DNA of 64,000 nt from Mactra quadrangularis (GCA_025267735.1 CM046305.1:35671108-35735107), one strand, 5' to 3'; positions 38,501 to 46,965 are shown, counted from the stretch's first letter. A program made the numbers and translations. Notes: generated by a model from the sequence alone, not told the origin.

Positions 38501-41500
38501 TGGATACGGTACAACCTCTCATGAACAACACCCACTGGGAGAGACTAAAATGTGTTGCTTTGCAGAGGTTTTTCTCCTGTAGAGGTTAAATTCAATTGAA
38601 ATTATGTCTAAGGGAAATATCAAAAGCTGCTGTTGGGCAAGGGAAGTCGTTCTGTAGAGGACTGATTTCTAGACGTTATACAGTACATAATAAACACACA
38701 ATAATATTAATAACATAATTCCTGATATAATAATAGATAATTGAGAAATATTACATGCTATATGAGTAGAAATTACACCTAGCCAATTATCATGAAATAA
38801 TTGTACTTTAAACATACTTGTAAATAAACACACTATTTCCACACCAATTATTCTACATAAAATAACACTACTCACTATTTTCTGTCACACAACACGGACA
38901 CGTTTTACAAATTAATTATAAATATCCAATTTGTCATATATTTATAATACACCACAGAGAATGATCAATCTCCTCTTCATTTATAATAGATATCTAAAGT
39001 TAATAATTTTTATCGAGACTAAAACACTGACTGACTAAATAAAAGAGAGAATCTGAATCATCTATCAGTGAATAATTTTTATCGAGTCTAAAACACTGAC
39101 TGACTAAATAAAAGAGAGAATCTGAATGATCTATGATATAAATCAACAAAGATCATTCATCACTTATTATAGTCTGTACTGTTACATTGATGTTTCATGT
39201 ACATGTATGTACAAGTGAATAGTTTTCATTGTTGAAGCATATTTATGTACAACATACCACCTATATATCATGAAAGGGTCAAGTGTAGATCAAATGGGGC
39301 CTCAAGGAGTCAGGCCCCCATCCAGATATTTATTTTCCAAAGAGATACAAAAGCATTGAAAAAATAATTCAACATTATTTTATATATATATATATATAAA
39401 CACCTCTCCCAATGCCCCTTTTTTAAAAATATATCTCAGACCCTATAAAAAATTTGACCCTGCCCCTGAAGGGTGAAAAAAGGGAGTTAGTGTATAACAA
39501 CAAGCTGTCATAACTGACAACTATAAATCATAACTACAGTATATGTAATAGTCTATATATTACATATATATTACATGTATATTATATAATACATAAATTC
39601 TCATTTGTCATGTATAATAGTCTATTTGTTTAACAGTCAAAACAACAAGACAACTTACTTTGATTTATGTTATCTTTAAGTGTTCATTTTAACATATAAA
39701 ATATACATATAGTACATTAATGTAGTAATAATAGACTAATTTATACATGTATTCACTGTTTTGCAAAATAGCATTTCCCCAACCTCACCCATAGGTGCAA
39801 GGCACATAATATATATTTTATATAAGATACACACTATTTATTAGAGGGTATTATTATATCAATCAATTGTGCCTAGCACTTATGAACTGACCTAGAAGCA
39901 TATTGATTCAGACATTTCGAAAAGGGCAGGTCCAACGGACCTGACTAGTAAAATTCCACTTGATCCAGAAAGTCAGGTCTGTCGTTACCTGGGTTCAGGG
40001 TTAAGCTTTATTTGGCCAGTTCAGGGTTAAGCTATATGCTAGGCATATATGTGCTATATGAGCACATAGCTTAACCCTGAACCGGCCAAACTCATTTTTA
40101 TGGATTTTTAATACCTCAGGCTCCCTAAATGATCAGACTTGAAAGTGGTATTTTTTAACAGGATTGCATTTTTGTCCAAAACTCTACCAAAGGGTTGCCA
40201 TAGTACAGAGATTTTCATTCAAGTGATTTTCAAAAATCACTAAGAAAAAGTTCAGTCAAGTTGCATAGATCTATCATTCTCATACAGATGAATATAGAGC
40301 ATATAAAATATGCCAAAAAAACATTAAAGTTAAGGTACAAAATGTGTTATTTCAGCCATGTTTCAACCAGAGAGTAAGGGGTAAAAATTCAGTGTAGGTC
40401 AACAATTTTTTTTACATTAATTTTAAATTCAAGAACTATGAAACTCATCCCTTACCTTCATTATTTCTGCCTCCAGAAGGTACCCCTGTTATATTATCAG
40501 TACTACCGTTTTTATCAATACATTCAAAATGACAACATTCTTTCTCTGACTTGATATGAGGACAATCTGGAGGTTCACAGGAAACTGTTTTACACATAGT
40601 CTCTGAGCCATCATGACAGAGACATGAGTAACATGGATCATCTAAAGTTGGATAAAATCTATCACCATCAGAAATCTTGTTGCCTTTCCAGTCTGTACAT
40701 TTGTTCTCTGAGTGGGTAAAAGTTGACATAACTGAAAATTATGTAAAATACATACATGTACATTATAATATTTATAATCATAGTCATTTATGACTGAGTT
40801 ATCTACTATTAGTTAAAGCCACAACAAATTGATCGTATGTTAGAACTATGGATTCGCTCGCACCTTAATTTTGACAGTTTTTACAAAAAAAAATATTTTT
40901 ATTTCCTCGCTTGCTCATAAAAATTTGATCAAACTGCTATATAAAGCAACTGAATTAATTTTTTTTCTTCGCTCGCTCGCTCCATTTTTTTCTAGAAAAA
41001 TCTGTAGAACATATCATCAACTTGTTGTGGCCTTTGTTGTAACTATTAAAGTATGATTATTATACAGTCATCACCTTAAATGTTTACGAGCAGGAGCCTG
41101 ATTTATTTGTTTTATAGAAATGCATGATCTCTCTTTCAGCAGTATGCCTTTGGAACCAGATGCCACAGCAAGAAGTTATGGGGCATTCATAAGGGGTCTG
41201 GGGTTAAAGGAACAGCAACATAGTAAATTAAATAGTTTTAACAAACACCAATTAAAAGTCAATTTCCAATCCAATCTATCACATTCACACTTGTTTCCAA
41301 TCACACATTAAAACCTTTGGCCTTGTTTTGTGTACAACAATGCTCCAGAGTGAGCCCTGTAAATGATTAGAAGAAGAAAAAGAGGTAGTATGTTTATTGT
41401 TAACAGTTAGATGTGTTTTTATAACACTTGATTACGTGATAGACAATTTTCACACCTATAGAAGCTCTAGCCATGGACATTTAATTAATCAATTAACCTA

Positions 41501-41781
41501 TTAGGTCACTTAGGCAGACATAGTCGATACAGAGTGAATAATTACACAACATCTGTGTATCTAACATGCCATTGTACTTGTGCTGAACGACAGACCACAG
41601 GGACATAAATGAACCTCGATTTCCAATGTAAAAATATCATTTATTTTCGGCTTTAAAGTTTTAATGAATGACACCCCACCCACTTTTTTAATTCAATGAA
41701 CTAAACAAGTCTAAAGACACAAAATATAAACTTACCCACGCCATGGTGGAATGCAACGACTAAAAGAACAAATAAAATCAT
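14532..41781 (-). CDS. VWC-repeat single-pass membrane protein with long PPPY cytoplasmic tail (whole gene)
   Basis: Five exons (41781-41736, 40731-40456, 19455-19195, 18255-18118, 17581-14532) join in frame at GT-AG sites to give about 1256 residues. Order: signal peptide MILFVLLVVAF (1-15); two Cys-rich VWC domains (about 27-90 and 114-180), each followed by an SGGRNN linker; one hydrophobic span (about 207-227); then a cytoplasmic tail of about 1000 residues with two PPPY motifs (273-276 and 287-290) and long Asn/Ser-rich, basic disorder. PPPY motifs usually bind WW domains, for example of NEDD4-type ubiquitin ligases. VWC domains often bind BMP-like ligands or matrix, so a cell-surface receptor or adaptor is plausible but inferred. 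The layout recalls the C-terminal half of DGCR2/IDD. Orthology is unproven, so no symbol is given. Intron 2 is 21 kb and repeat-filled. Confidence 0.85.
17609..17870 (+). mobile_element. tRNA-derived SINE, family B, plus-strand copy
   Basis: AGTTCAGTTGGTAGCACG (A-box-like) and GTAGGTTTGATTCCAG (B-box-like) are followed by the body GCTTGGTCATGAAATTATTT and an A-rich end. AAAAGTTA on both flanks may be its target duplication. It lies in intron 4 of the VWC gene. Other copies are at 18590-18745, 19500-19835 and 36064-36200. Confidence 0.7.
17936..18010 (-). repeat. Fragment of SINE family C body
   Basis: TTTTACACCTGGGTGAAGTG and GGAACAACTGTAAATTTCTT match the bodies at 32249-32395 and 61915-62045. 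The tRNA-like head is missing here. Confidence 0.55.
18118..18255 (-). CDS. VWC gene exon 4: membrane span
   Basis: 138 nt, phase 1 in and out. The translation starts GTSADSTMTD, then a hydrophobic run ending TFLILALLLFLIH, followed by RFRQRR. By the positive-inside rule this puts the C-terminal tail in the cytoplasm. Acceptor TATTACAG|GTAC and donor AGAA|GTAAG are clean. Confidence 0.85.
18590..18745 (-). mobile_element. SINE family B body fragment
   Basis: The minus strand matches the 17740-17870 body: CCTAGTAACTGGTTAAC, then AGCCTTTCCAGGAAGGG and AGCTTTTAACCCAAC. Intron 3 of the VWC gene. Confidence 0.55.
18790..19171. mobile_element. Tc1/mariner-like MITE, 382 bp
   Basis: CAGTACCCACCAAAAGTTTG with its perfect inverse at the right end, TA on both sides. 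It lies 23 bp from the donor of VWC exon 3. Confidence 0.88.
19195..19455 (-). CDS. VWC gene exon 3: second VWC domain
   Basis: 261 nt, again phase 1 at both ends, acceptor ATTTTCAG|TGG and donor GATG|GTAAG. It has the same Cys pattern as exon 2 (DRCYSCLC, PPDCP, ECCHFKC). It is 21 kb from its sister exon and only 0.9 kb from the membrane-span exon. Confidence 0.85.
19500..19835 (-). mobile_element. SINE family B copy with duplicated tRNA-like head
   Basis: A 56-bp segment containing CCCACCCGGGAATCAAACCC is tandemly doubled at 19689-19800. On the minus strand it includes the B-box-like GGTTTGATTCCC, and an A-box-like TTGCTCAGTTGGTAGC lies at about 19802-19817. The body leads away at 19505-19680. 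Confidence 0.6.
19941..20301. mobile_element. MITE with AGGGACTTT ends, 361 bp
   Basis: AGGGACTTTAGTCAGTTATT on the left is answered by AGATAACTGACAAAAGTCCC at the right. Inner parts also pair (ATAGGTAGGTCC with GGACCTATTTAC). A second, left-end copy lies at 26231. Confidence 0.75.
20302..22400. other. Intronic AT-rich stretch with no recognised feature
   Basis: Part of intron 2 of the VWC gene. Short open frames here are scattered and low in complexity, and none has splice sites or a familiar motif. Confidence 0.5.
22403..22475 (-). mobile_element. Degenerate tRNA-like sequence
   Basis: On the minus strand TTAGCTCAGATGGAGAAGCC is followed by TGGGTACAAACTTCG in the B-box position. Decayed; no tRNA fold is preserved. 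Confidence 0.4.
22989..23110. mobile_element. TTAA-family MITE, diverged copy
   Basis: CCTTGCTGATTTAAATACTC at the left and AATTCAGCAGGGTAA at the right correspond to the intact copy at 6324-6448. Confidence 0.65.
23345..23850. repeat. 30-bp minisatellite
   Basis: The unit is ATATGAGGGTTGTTCCAAAT plus AGATACAAAT, period 30 bp at 23570-23750 and more variable outside. Thirty is a multiple of three, so the minus strand stays open for 97 codons with a ten-residue repeat (EQPSYICIN). Nothing suggests that it is translated. Confidence 0.9.
24220..24310 (+). repeat. LINE-type 3' tail
   Basis: AAGAGCGCTATACAAATGCG followed by a run of AATAATAAT is the 3' end style of many non-LTR retrotransposons. 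No coding part remains next to it. Confidence 0.5.
24735..25052 (-). mobile_element. SINE family A with perfect 15-bp target duplication
   Basis: The element (24750-25037, 288 bp) has on its minus strand the head GCGCAGTTGGTAGCGCG and GGGTTCGAATCCCACC, a conserved body (GGTCCAGGAAAGCTAGG) and an AAATAAATAAAT tail. TAGTTTTGTGCTGAA flanks it at 24735-24749 and 25038-25052, showing LINE-type retroposition. The twin copy is at 49249-49537. Confidence 0.92.
25440..25530 (+). mobile_element. tRNA-like SINE head
   Basis: GATGGTAGTGCGCCTGG and, after about 35 bases, CGGGTTCAAATCACACC give A-box-like and B-box-like motifs. Confidence 0.5.
25845..25920 (+). mobile_element. tRNA-like SINE head
   Basis: TAGTGCAGAGGTAAAATAC and GGGTTCGATTCCTGC are spaced like polymerase III boxes. 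No stable acceptor stem. Confidence 0.5.
26231..26330. mobile_element. Left-end copy of the AGGGACTTT MITE
   Basis: AGGGACTTTAGTCAGTTATT and the following TCCCCTTGTATACTCTTCAA match 19941-20000 closely. No right terminus is evident. Confidence 0.65.
26331..27919. other. Intronic stretch, no gene seen
   Basis: AT-rich. It includes a short three-fold run of AAAGTTTGAGCTGACTC-like units near 26785-26870 and three GGGAGATAATC-like motifs near 27370-27460. Nothing coding can be supported. Confidence 0.5.
27920..28241. mobile_element. MITE with TGTCACGATACC ends
   Basis: TGTCACGATACC at the left pairs with GGTATATTGTGACA at the right. The inside repeats GTATTGCAATACGC. The ends resemble hAT-type MITEs, but no clear 8-bp duplication was found. 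Confidence 0.6.
28242..29574. other. Intronic AT-rich stretch, no gene seen
   Basis: Only a short AAGTA microsatellite near 28505-28530 and one unit of the GGCTAGTG-type dispersed repeat near 28545-28620 stand out. Confidence 0.5.
29577..30200. repeat. 26-bp minisatellite grown next to a TTAA-MITE end
   Basis: The MITE end CCCTGCTGATTTAAATAC starts at 29579. From 29629 to 30200 there are about 22 units of ACTTATCCATACAAATAGAT plus ATAAGT, period 26 bp. Each junction forms the perfect palindrome ATAAGTACTTAT. No right MITE end follows. Confidence 0.9.
30903..31290. repeat. Dispersed repeat with two 144-bp tandem units
   Basis: TGCTCCGGAAACTGTTTTCA recurs at about 30912, 31056 and 31200, with GACCTTGACCTTTGACC inside each of the two complete units. 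It ends in ACAGACGGACGGATGGACG and an inverted GGCATATAA end. From memory this type is widespread in bivalves. Confidence 0.75.
31560..31770. repeat. About 75-bp tandem repeat, 2.5 units
   Basis: GGGGTTCCGAAACCAAA and TAGCTCATCTTTACAGTCAT recur three and two times respectively at a spacing of about 75-80 bp. Confidence 0.85.
32249..32395 (-). mobile_element. SINE family C copy
   Basis: The minus strand has the tRNA-like head (AGCAGTGGTCCAGTGG, later GTTAGAACTCAACTAGG) and the body GGGGCACTGCTAATTTCACT shared with 61915-62045. Confidence 0.6.
33713..33962. repeat. Dispersed repeat ending in ACGGACGGACGC
   Basis: GAGCATGAAATCGCTTTACA through AAGCGGGGGTATAAC is repeated at 35884-36060 with about 95 percent agreement by eye. 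Its two ends, ATACCCCCGC and GCGGGGGTAT, are inverted. Confidence 0.8.
35000..35365. mobile_element. Possible MITE with CGGTCTGGT ends
   Basis: ATTCGGTCTGGTAAAC at the left and TTCGGTCTGGTGGC at the right, with complementary ACCAGACCGA-type motifs inside. The termini are not sharply defined. Confidence 0.4.
35884..36060. repeat. Second copy of the ACGGACGGACGC dispersed repeat
   Basis: Nearly the same as 33765-33945. The right end is cut off by the SINE at 36064. Confidence 0.8.
36064..36200 (-). mobile_element. SINE family B copy
   Basis: On the minus strand the B-box-like GTGCGTTCGATCCCGGC is followed by GGGCATACTTTCGTGG and GCTTGGTCATGAAATTATTT, as in the plus-strand copy at 17609. It inserted into or against the preceding repeat. 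Confidence 0.7.
36870..37086. mobile_element. MITE family GGCCACAAC, copy 1
   Basis: GGCCACAACAATTTGATCAT and its inverse ATGATCAATTTGATGTGGCC bound 217 bp. TAA lies outside both ends. The inside has GAGCGA and CGAGCG runs. Other copies are at 40818 and 62481. Confidence 0.85.
38145..38262 (+). repeat. Fragment with a CTTGAAAAAGG / GAAACGTC motif (Penelope-like?)
   Basis: ACCTTGAAAAAGGCACAGAG followed by CTGAAACGTCGGATAAATAA resembles a short conserved segment that I recall from the 3' part of Penelope-like elements. No reverse transcriptase or GIY-YIG sequence is visible, so the assignment is tentative. Confidence 0.35.
38995..39135. repeat. Two-fold 66-bp tandem duplication
   Basis: AATAATTTTTATCGAGACTA to GAGAGAATCTGAAT is present twice with only a few differences, pointing to a recent duplication. 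Confidence 0.9.
40011..40090. repeat. Strong hairpin in intron 2 of the VWC gene
   Basis: TTTGGCCAGTTCAGGGTTAA and its arm partner TTAACCCTGAACCGGCCAAA face each other across about 40 bp, with additional pairing of GCTATATGC with GCACATAGC. The left arm is also partly duplicated just before it (39992-40010). It could be a MITE or a structured RNA. Confidence 0.8.
40456..40731 (-). CDS. VWC gene exon 2: first VWC domain
   Basis: 276 nt, phase 1 at both ends, acceptor TTTTCAG|TTATG and donor GAAG|GTAAG. It encodes a Cys pattern typical of VWC: C-x2-W, DPCYSCLC, C-x4-C with PPDCP, then ECCHFEC. It is about three-quarters identical to exon 3, including the linker DNITG and SGGRNN, so the two arose by exon duplication. 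Confidence 0.85.
40818..41032. mobile_element. MITE family GGCCACAAC, copy 2
   Basis: Starts GCCACAACAAATTGATCGTA, ends CATCAACTTGTTGTGGCC. The interior resembles copy 3. It lies in intron 1 of the VWC gene. Confidence 0.8.
41736..41781 (-). CDS. VWC gene exon 1: signal peptide
   Basis: ATG at 41781 opens MILFVLLVVAFHHGV, a short hydrophobic leader, and the exon ends at the donor G|GTAAGTT (phase 1). The next exon continues the frame exactly. It is too short to be found by ORF length; I chose it because it is the only start that gives a secretion signal and a matching donor. Confidence 0.8.
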
Positions 41782-41906
41782 TTCTTAAGTCATTTTACAA
41801 CATCCTCAGCGTTCCATCATGTCAAAATCCACATAAGTTGACATATCAATTATCTATCCATATACAATATGTAGTCTCGCGAGACTTTGCGTTATCTCCG
41901 ATAAGA
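41782..41906 (-). promoter_or_regulatory. 5' flank of the VWC gene (half of a split divergent promoter)
   Basis: 125 bp from the ATG to the target duplication. It holds TCTCGCGAGA and lies opposite the PXMP2 5' flank once the transposon is ignored. No TATA box at a convincing distance was seen. Confidence 0.5.
41875..41884. promoter_or_regulatory. TCTCGCGAGA palindrome
   Basis: This exact 10-bp palindrome is a known promoter element in vertebrates, enriched in bidirectional housekeeping promoters. Its use in this organism is inferred from position: 94 bp upstream of the VWC start codon and 32 bp from the insertion site. Confidence 0.5.
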
Positions 41907-41931
41907 AACGTGATCGGGTAGGTATATTTTG

Positions 41932-41947
41932 CGGACCAGCGGACCAG
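41932..41947. repeat. Left terminal CGGACCAG repeat, 2 units
   Basis: Two tandem copies of CGGACCAG lie 16 bp inside the left end of the foldback. The mirror position at the right end has five copies. Confidence 0.9.
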
Positions 41948-42374
41948 TTTAGTATACGGACACAGTATAACAAATATGCGGATCATATATATCTGTATAA
42001 TAAATCTATTAAAGAAGTTTGCTAAGATTAGGTCTGGGTATAGGTCAAAAGATAAGATTGATAGAGTTTTGTGAAATTTCATTTAATATTTATTAATATT
42101 TTAAAATATAAATACCAAATTCGAGTTGTTTTTTAAAAATAAACCTGCTTCATTGCATATTTTTACGCGTATACATAAATATTATATAGTTCATCTGTTA
42201 GAGACATTATCATTTGAAAACAAATTTGATAAGATTCAAATGTAATATTTTAACAATAAACCGTTTTTGTCTTTTTAGCGGACTTTATAAATAAAGAAAC
42301 ATAATCGTTTAACATAGACGTTTAATTCTCACTTATACTGAGTTAAATTTACGATCTTTTCTAACTATGATTAA

Positions 42375-43835
42375 CTGTAGCGGACCAGTTAATTTTAAGA
42401 GCGTAACAGTTACGGACCAGGTTATGATTGAACAGATGTAAGATTATTTTAGAAGACTGTTTAAATCATGAAGAGTTTCTCTCTATATTGATGGACTATT
42501 GATCTGAGACATCACTATAACGGATCAGGTAATTTTAAGGTTTAACTGTAGCGGACCACTTAATTTTAAGAGTGTAAGAGTAACGGACCAGTTGATAGAT
42601 CCAGAAGATATACGACTATTTGTGTCGGACTGTATTAATTATGAAGAGTCGTACGAAATTGATAAACTATTGCTCTGAGGTTTCACTGTAGCGGACCACT
42701 TAATTTTAATAGCGTTGGTGTTACGGACCAGGTAACAGATCGAGCAGATGTAATGTTTCACTGTAGCGGACCGGGTTATTTTAATAGAGTTAAATTGACG
42801 GACTTTACACTTAGGTTTAACTGTAGCGGACCACTTAATTTTAAAAGCGTTTGAATTACAGACCAAGTTATAGATCGAGCAGATGAAAAGTTTCACTGTA
42901 GCGGACCGGATAATTCTTATATAGCAAAAATGACGAATTTAACTGTAGCGGACCAGACCACTCAATTTTAATAGCGTTTGAGTTACGGACCAGGTTATAG
43001 ATCGAGCAGATAAAAGGTTTCACTGTAGCGGACCGAATAATTTTAAAAGAGTTAAAATGACGGAATTTTACTGTAGCGGACCACTTAATTTTTAATAGAG
43101 TTTGAGTTACGGACCAGGTTACAGATCGAGACTATGTAAGGCATCACTGTAGCGGACCGGGTTATTTTAATAGAGTTTAAATGACGGGCTTTTACACTTA
43201 GGTTTTACTGTAGCAGACCACTTAATTTAATAGCGTTTGAGTAACGGACCAGGTAACAGATCGAGCAGATGTAAACTTTCACTGTAGCGGACCGGGTTAT
43301 TTTAATAGAGTTAAAATGACGGACTTTACACTTAGGTTTAACTATAGCAGACCACTTAATTTTTAATAGAGTTTGAGTTACGGACCAGGTTACAGATCGA
43401 GACTATGTAAGGTATCACTGTAGCGGACCGAGTTATTTTAATAGAGTTAAAATGACGGAATTTAACGCCAAAGTTTAACTGTAGCGGACCAGTTAATTTT
43501 AATAGCATAAGAGTTACGGACCAGTTGATAGATCGAGCAGATGAAAGGTTTCACTGTAGCGGACCGGATAATTTTAAAAGAGTTAAAATGACGGAATTTT
43601 ACTGATAGATCGAGAAGATATAAGATAATTTTTGCGGATTGTATTAATAATGAAGAGTACTGAAATTACGGAGCTGATGATATAATATTGCTGCGTACTG
43701 AATTAATAAAGAAGATTAATCGTATTATATTGACAAGATTTACATCTTGTTTAAATTTAGCGGACCACTTACTTTTAAGAGCGTTAAAATTACGGACCAA
43801 CGAGTTGGATATTACTGTAACGGGCCACTTAATTT
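42375..43835. repeat. Left-arm tandem array of the foldback
   Basis: Alternating units with CTGTAGCGGACCACTTAATT, GTTACGGACCAGGTTA and CACTGTAGCGGACCGGGTTA recur about every 50-130 bp. The order is less regular than in the right arm. Confidence 0.9.
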
Positions 43836-43839
43836 CCAG

Positions 43840-45180
43840 AGAGAAAAAGAAGAGAGAAGTTAAAGCTGCATGACATCTTATTAGTCACGCAGATAACATT
43901 ACTTATTATTAAATTAAATTAAAAAGCTATCGCCGAGTGTATGTGCGATAACATCACAATGAAGGTGATACTTTTTTATTATCTTGGTCTATAATCAAAT
44001 TAATCCCCATGCATCTTGGATAGAGTGGGCGGGGTTTCAAAATAATTTCATCCAATGCTTTATTAGCAATTAAGCATCACGACGGTCCAACTGGGGCAGA
44101 AATAGTCGATAATTAGTGTATGGGCGTTCACTTACAAGATTATATCTTTAATTTATTATATTTTTAAAGAAAATAACAAATAAAGATATTGACTTGCATC
44201 TGGACCAAACCAATAAAAAAGAGAACTGAACAGATTAGCATATTTAATATCATTCACATGTTTTTATAACATTATGCAAAATTTAACAGAACAAATACAC
44301 AAATATTATAAACACACATACATAAATATACATAAATATATAATCTCTATGATAGCAATGGCGTATGACCAAGTAGACATACGTATAACTAACCTACACT
44401 CATTATCTAGTATAAATAACTACGGAACTACTTAATGAAGAACCCTATTTCGATGGATTGGTAAGTCTGCCATAGCAAGTAAAAATAAAACATTACAAAT
44501 TAACTAATGGCTATACATATAATTAAGCTTTTAAACTATTTTGGATCATATATATTAAACATCAGCGTATACATGAATATTGTTTGCTCTTATAAAAATG
44601 CCCCACTTTTTTAAGAATTGGACACTTTGTCAAACTCTAATTTAGAAAGCAGAATGGTTTGGACTGTGAATTGTGTTTTAATGCATGTTATATTTTTTAT
44701 AAATTCATGATTGTAAAACAGTTTTCAAGTCTACTGTTGAAGAATATATCTTCATATAGTGGCTTTGAACTAAGTCTGCTACACTGTATGTATTAGGGGT
44801 GTAACAATACAGTAAAACCCGCTTTTTAATTATGATGTAAAACAAACTATTACGGCTATTGTAAACGTTTAGTTTTTATTGTATTTTCTCTTTAAATGTA
44901 ACAAATAAATACATAATTGTCGTATAATTATTGTTACTATCATAATTACTGTTGAAAAATAATTGCTCAATGACAAACAAGAAGACTTAGAATTGATATC
45001 AGCAAATTCTAATTGGTTTATTTGTTACTTACAATCCTTTGAAGTTATTAATTAAGTACGCGCCAAACTAACGTATTAAGTTCTATAGAAAAAGTTCAAT
45101 ACTTTTATTCAACACACGCATATATTTTGTTGCAAATACTTACAGTTTGAAAGAACAAAAGAAACAGACAGAAACAATTA
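43840..45180. other. Foldback spacer, no gene seen
   Basis: About 1.3 kb of AT-rich single-copy sequence between the two arms. No open frame of note and no similarity to a known transposase was seen. Confidence 0.6.
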
Positions 45181-46455
45181 AGTCCGTCAAAAAATCTTAA
45201 ATTGAGTGGTCCGCTACAGTGAAACTTCCGATCAATAGTCCGTCCATATAGTACAAAACTCTTCATAATTAATTCAGTCCGCCAAAAAAATCTTAAATTT
45301 TCTAGATCACCTGGTCCGTTACCCTAATGCTCTTTAAAGTAAGTGGTCCGCTACAGTGAAACTTCCGATCAATAGTCCGTCCATATAGTACAAAACTCTT
45401 CATAATTAATTCAGTCCGCCAAAAAAATCTTAAATTTTCTAGATCACCTGGTCCGTTACCCTAATGCTCTTTAAAGTAAGTGGTCCGCTACAGTGAAACC
45501 TCCGATCAATAGTCCGTCAATATAGTACGAAACTCTTCATAATTAATTCAGTCCGCCAAAAAAATCTTAAATTTTCTAGATCTATCATCTGGTCCGTTAC
45601 CCTAATGCTCTTTAAAGTAAGTGGTCCGCTACAGTGAAACCTCCGATCAATAGTCCGTCAATAAAGTACGAAACTCTTCATAATTAATTCAGTCCGCCAA
45701 AAAAATCTTACATTTTCTAGATCTATCATCTGGTCCGTTACTCTAATGCTATTTAAATTAAGTGGTCCGCTACAGTGAAACCTCCGATCAATAGTCCGTC
45801 AATAAAGTACGAAACTCTTCATAATTAATTCAGTCCGCCAAAAAAATCTTACATTTTCTAGATCTATCATCTGGTCCGTTACTCTAATGCTCTTTAAATT
45901 AAGTGGTCCGCTACAGTGAAACCTCAGATCAATAGTCCGTCAATATTGTACGAAACTCTTCATAATTAATTCAGTCCGCCAAAAAATCTTACATTTTCTA
46001 GATCTATCACCTGGTCCGTTACTCTTATGCTCTTTAAATTAAGTGGTCCGCTACAGTGAAAACTCAGATCAATAGTTCGTCAATATAGTACGAAACTCTT
46101 CATAATTAATTCAGTCCGCCAAAAAAAACCTTAAATTTTCTAGATCTGTTACCTGGTCCGTTACTCTTAAGCTCTTTAAATTAAGTGGTCCGCTACAGTG
46201 AAACTTCTTATCAATAGTCCGTCAATATAGTACGAAACTATTCATAATTAATTCAGTCCGCCAAAAAGATCTTAAATTTTCTAGATCTATCACGTGGTCC
46301 GTTACTCTTATGCTCTTTATATTAACTGGTCCGCTACAGTGAAACTTCATATCAATAATCCGTCAATATAGTACCAAACTCTATATCTACATTTCCTAGA
46401 TCTTTCAACTGGTCCGTCACTTTAACGCTCTTATAAGTAAGTGGTCCGCTACAGT
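45181..46455. repeat. Right-arm tandem array of the foldback
   Basis: About nine units of roughly 140 bp. Each contains GTGGTCCGCTACAGTGAAAC, then ATCAATAGTCCGTCAATA, then CTCTTCATAATTAATTCAGT and a GGTCCGTTAC. The array is more uniform than the left one. Confidence 0.92.
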
Positions 46456-46900
46456 TAATCGTAGTTTGAGATCGTAAACGTAACTCAGCAAAATTAAGAA
46501 TTAAAAGTCAATGAAACACGATTATGTTTCTTTATTTACAAAGTCCGCTTAAACGACTTACATAGTATATCATTAAACTATATCAATTGAATTTAAATTG
46601 TTTTCAAATGATGAAGTCTCTAACAGTCTCTAACAGTTGAAATATATTATATCCAGTACACGCGTAACAATTTGTTATGAAGCAATTTGTAGTAGAAATA
46701 AAGTTTATTTAAAAAAAACAACTCGAAATTGGTACTTATATATGTATATATTTTCAGATGAAAAATTATAAAATGTAATTTCCCAAAACTCTATCAATTT
46801 TATCTTTGAACTATACCCAAACAAAATATTTGCGAACGTCTTCAATACTTTTATTATATATATGATCCGCATATTTGTTATACTGTGTCCGTATACTAAA

Positions 46901-46940
46901 CTGGTCCGCTGGTCCGTTGGTCCGCTGGTCCGCTGGTCCG
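46901..46940. repeat. Right terminal CTGGTCCG repeat, 5 units
   Basis: Five tandem 8-bp units, one with a single change (TTGGTCCG). This is the expanded counterpart of the two units at the left end. Confidence 0.92.
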
Positions 46941-46965
46941 CAAAATATACCTACCCAACGTGATC

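Larger units (their letters stand above)
41907..46965. mobile_element. Foldback transposon with 9-bp target duplication
   Basis: The element (41916-46956, 5041 bp) starts GGGTAGGTATATTTTGCGGA and ends TCCGCAAAATATACCTACCC, perfect inverts. AACGTGATC lies at 41907-41915 and again at 46957-46965. The arms are about 1.9 and 1.8 kb. Each has an outer unique part (about 450-500 bp) and an inner tandem array rich in GCGGACC or GGTCCGC. A spacer of about 1.3 kb (43840-45180) separates them. No transposase frame is present, so it must be moved by a partner. Drosophila FB elements share tandem-repeat arms and a 9-bp duplication; Mutator-type elements also make 9-bp duplications. The superfamily is undecided. 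Confidence 0.93.

Noticed and set aside
42639..42896. 85-codon minus-strand frame inside the foldback
   Set aside because: It repeats phrases such as IKWSATVK because of the tandem array; not a transposase.
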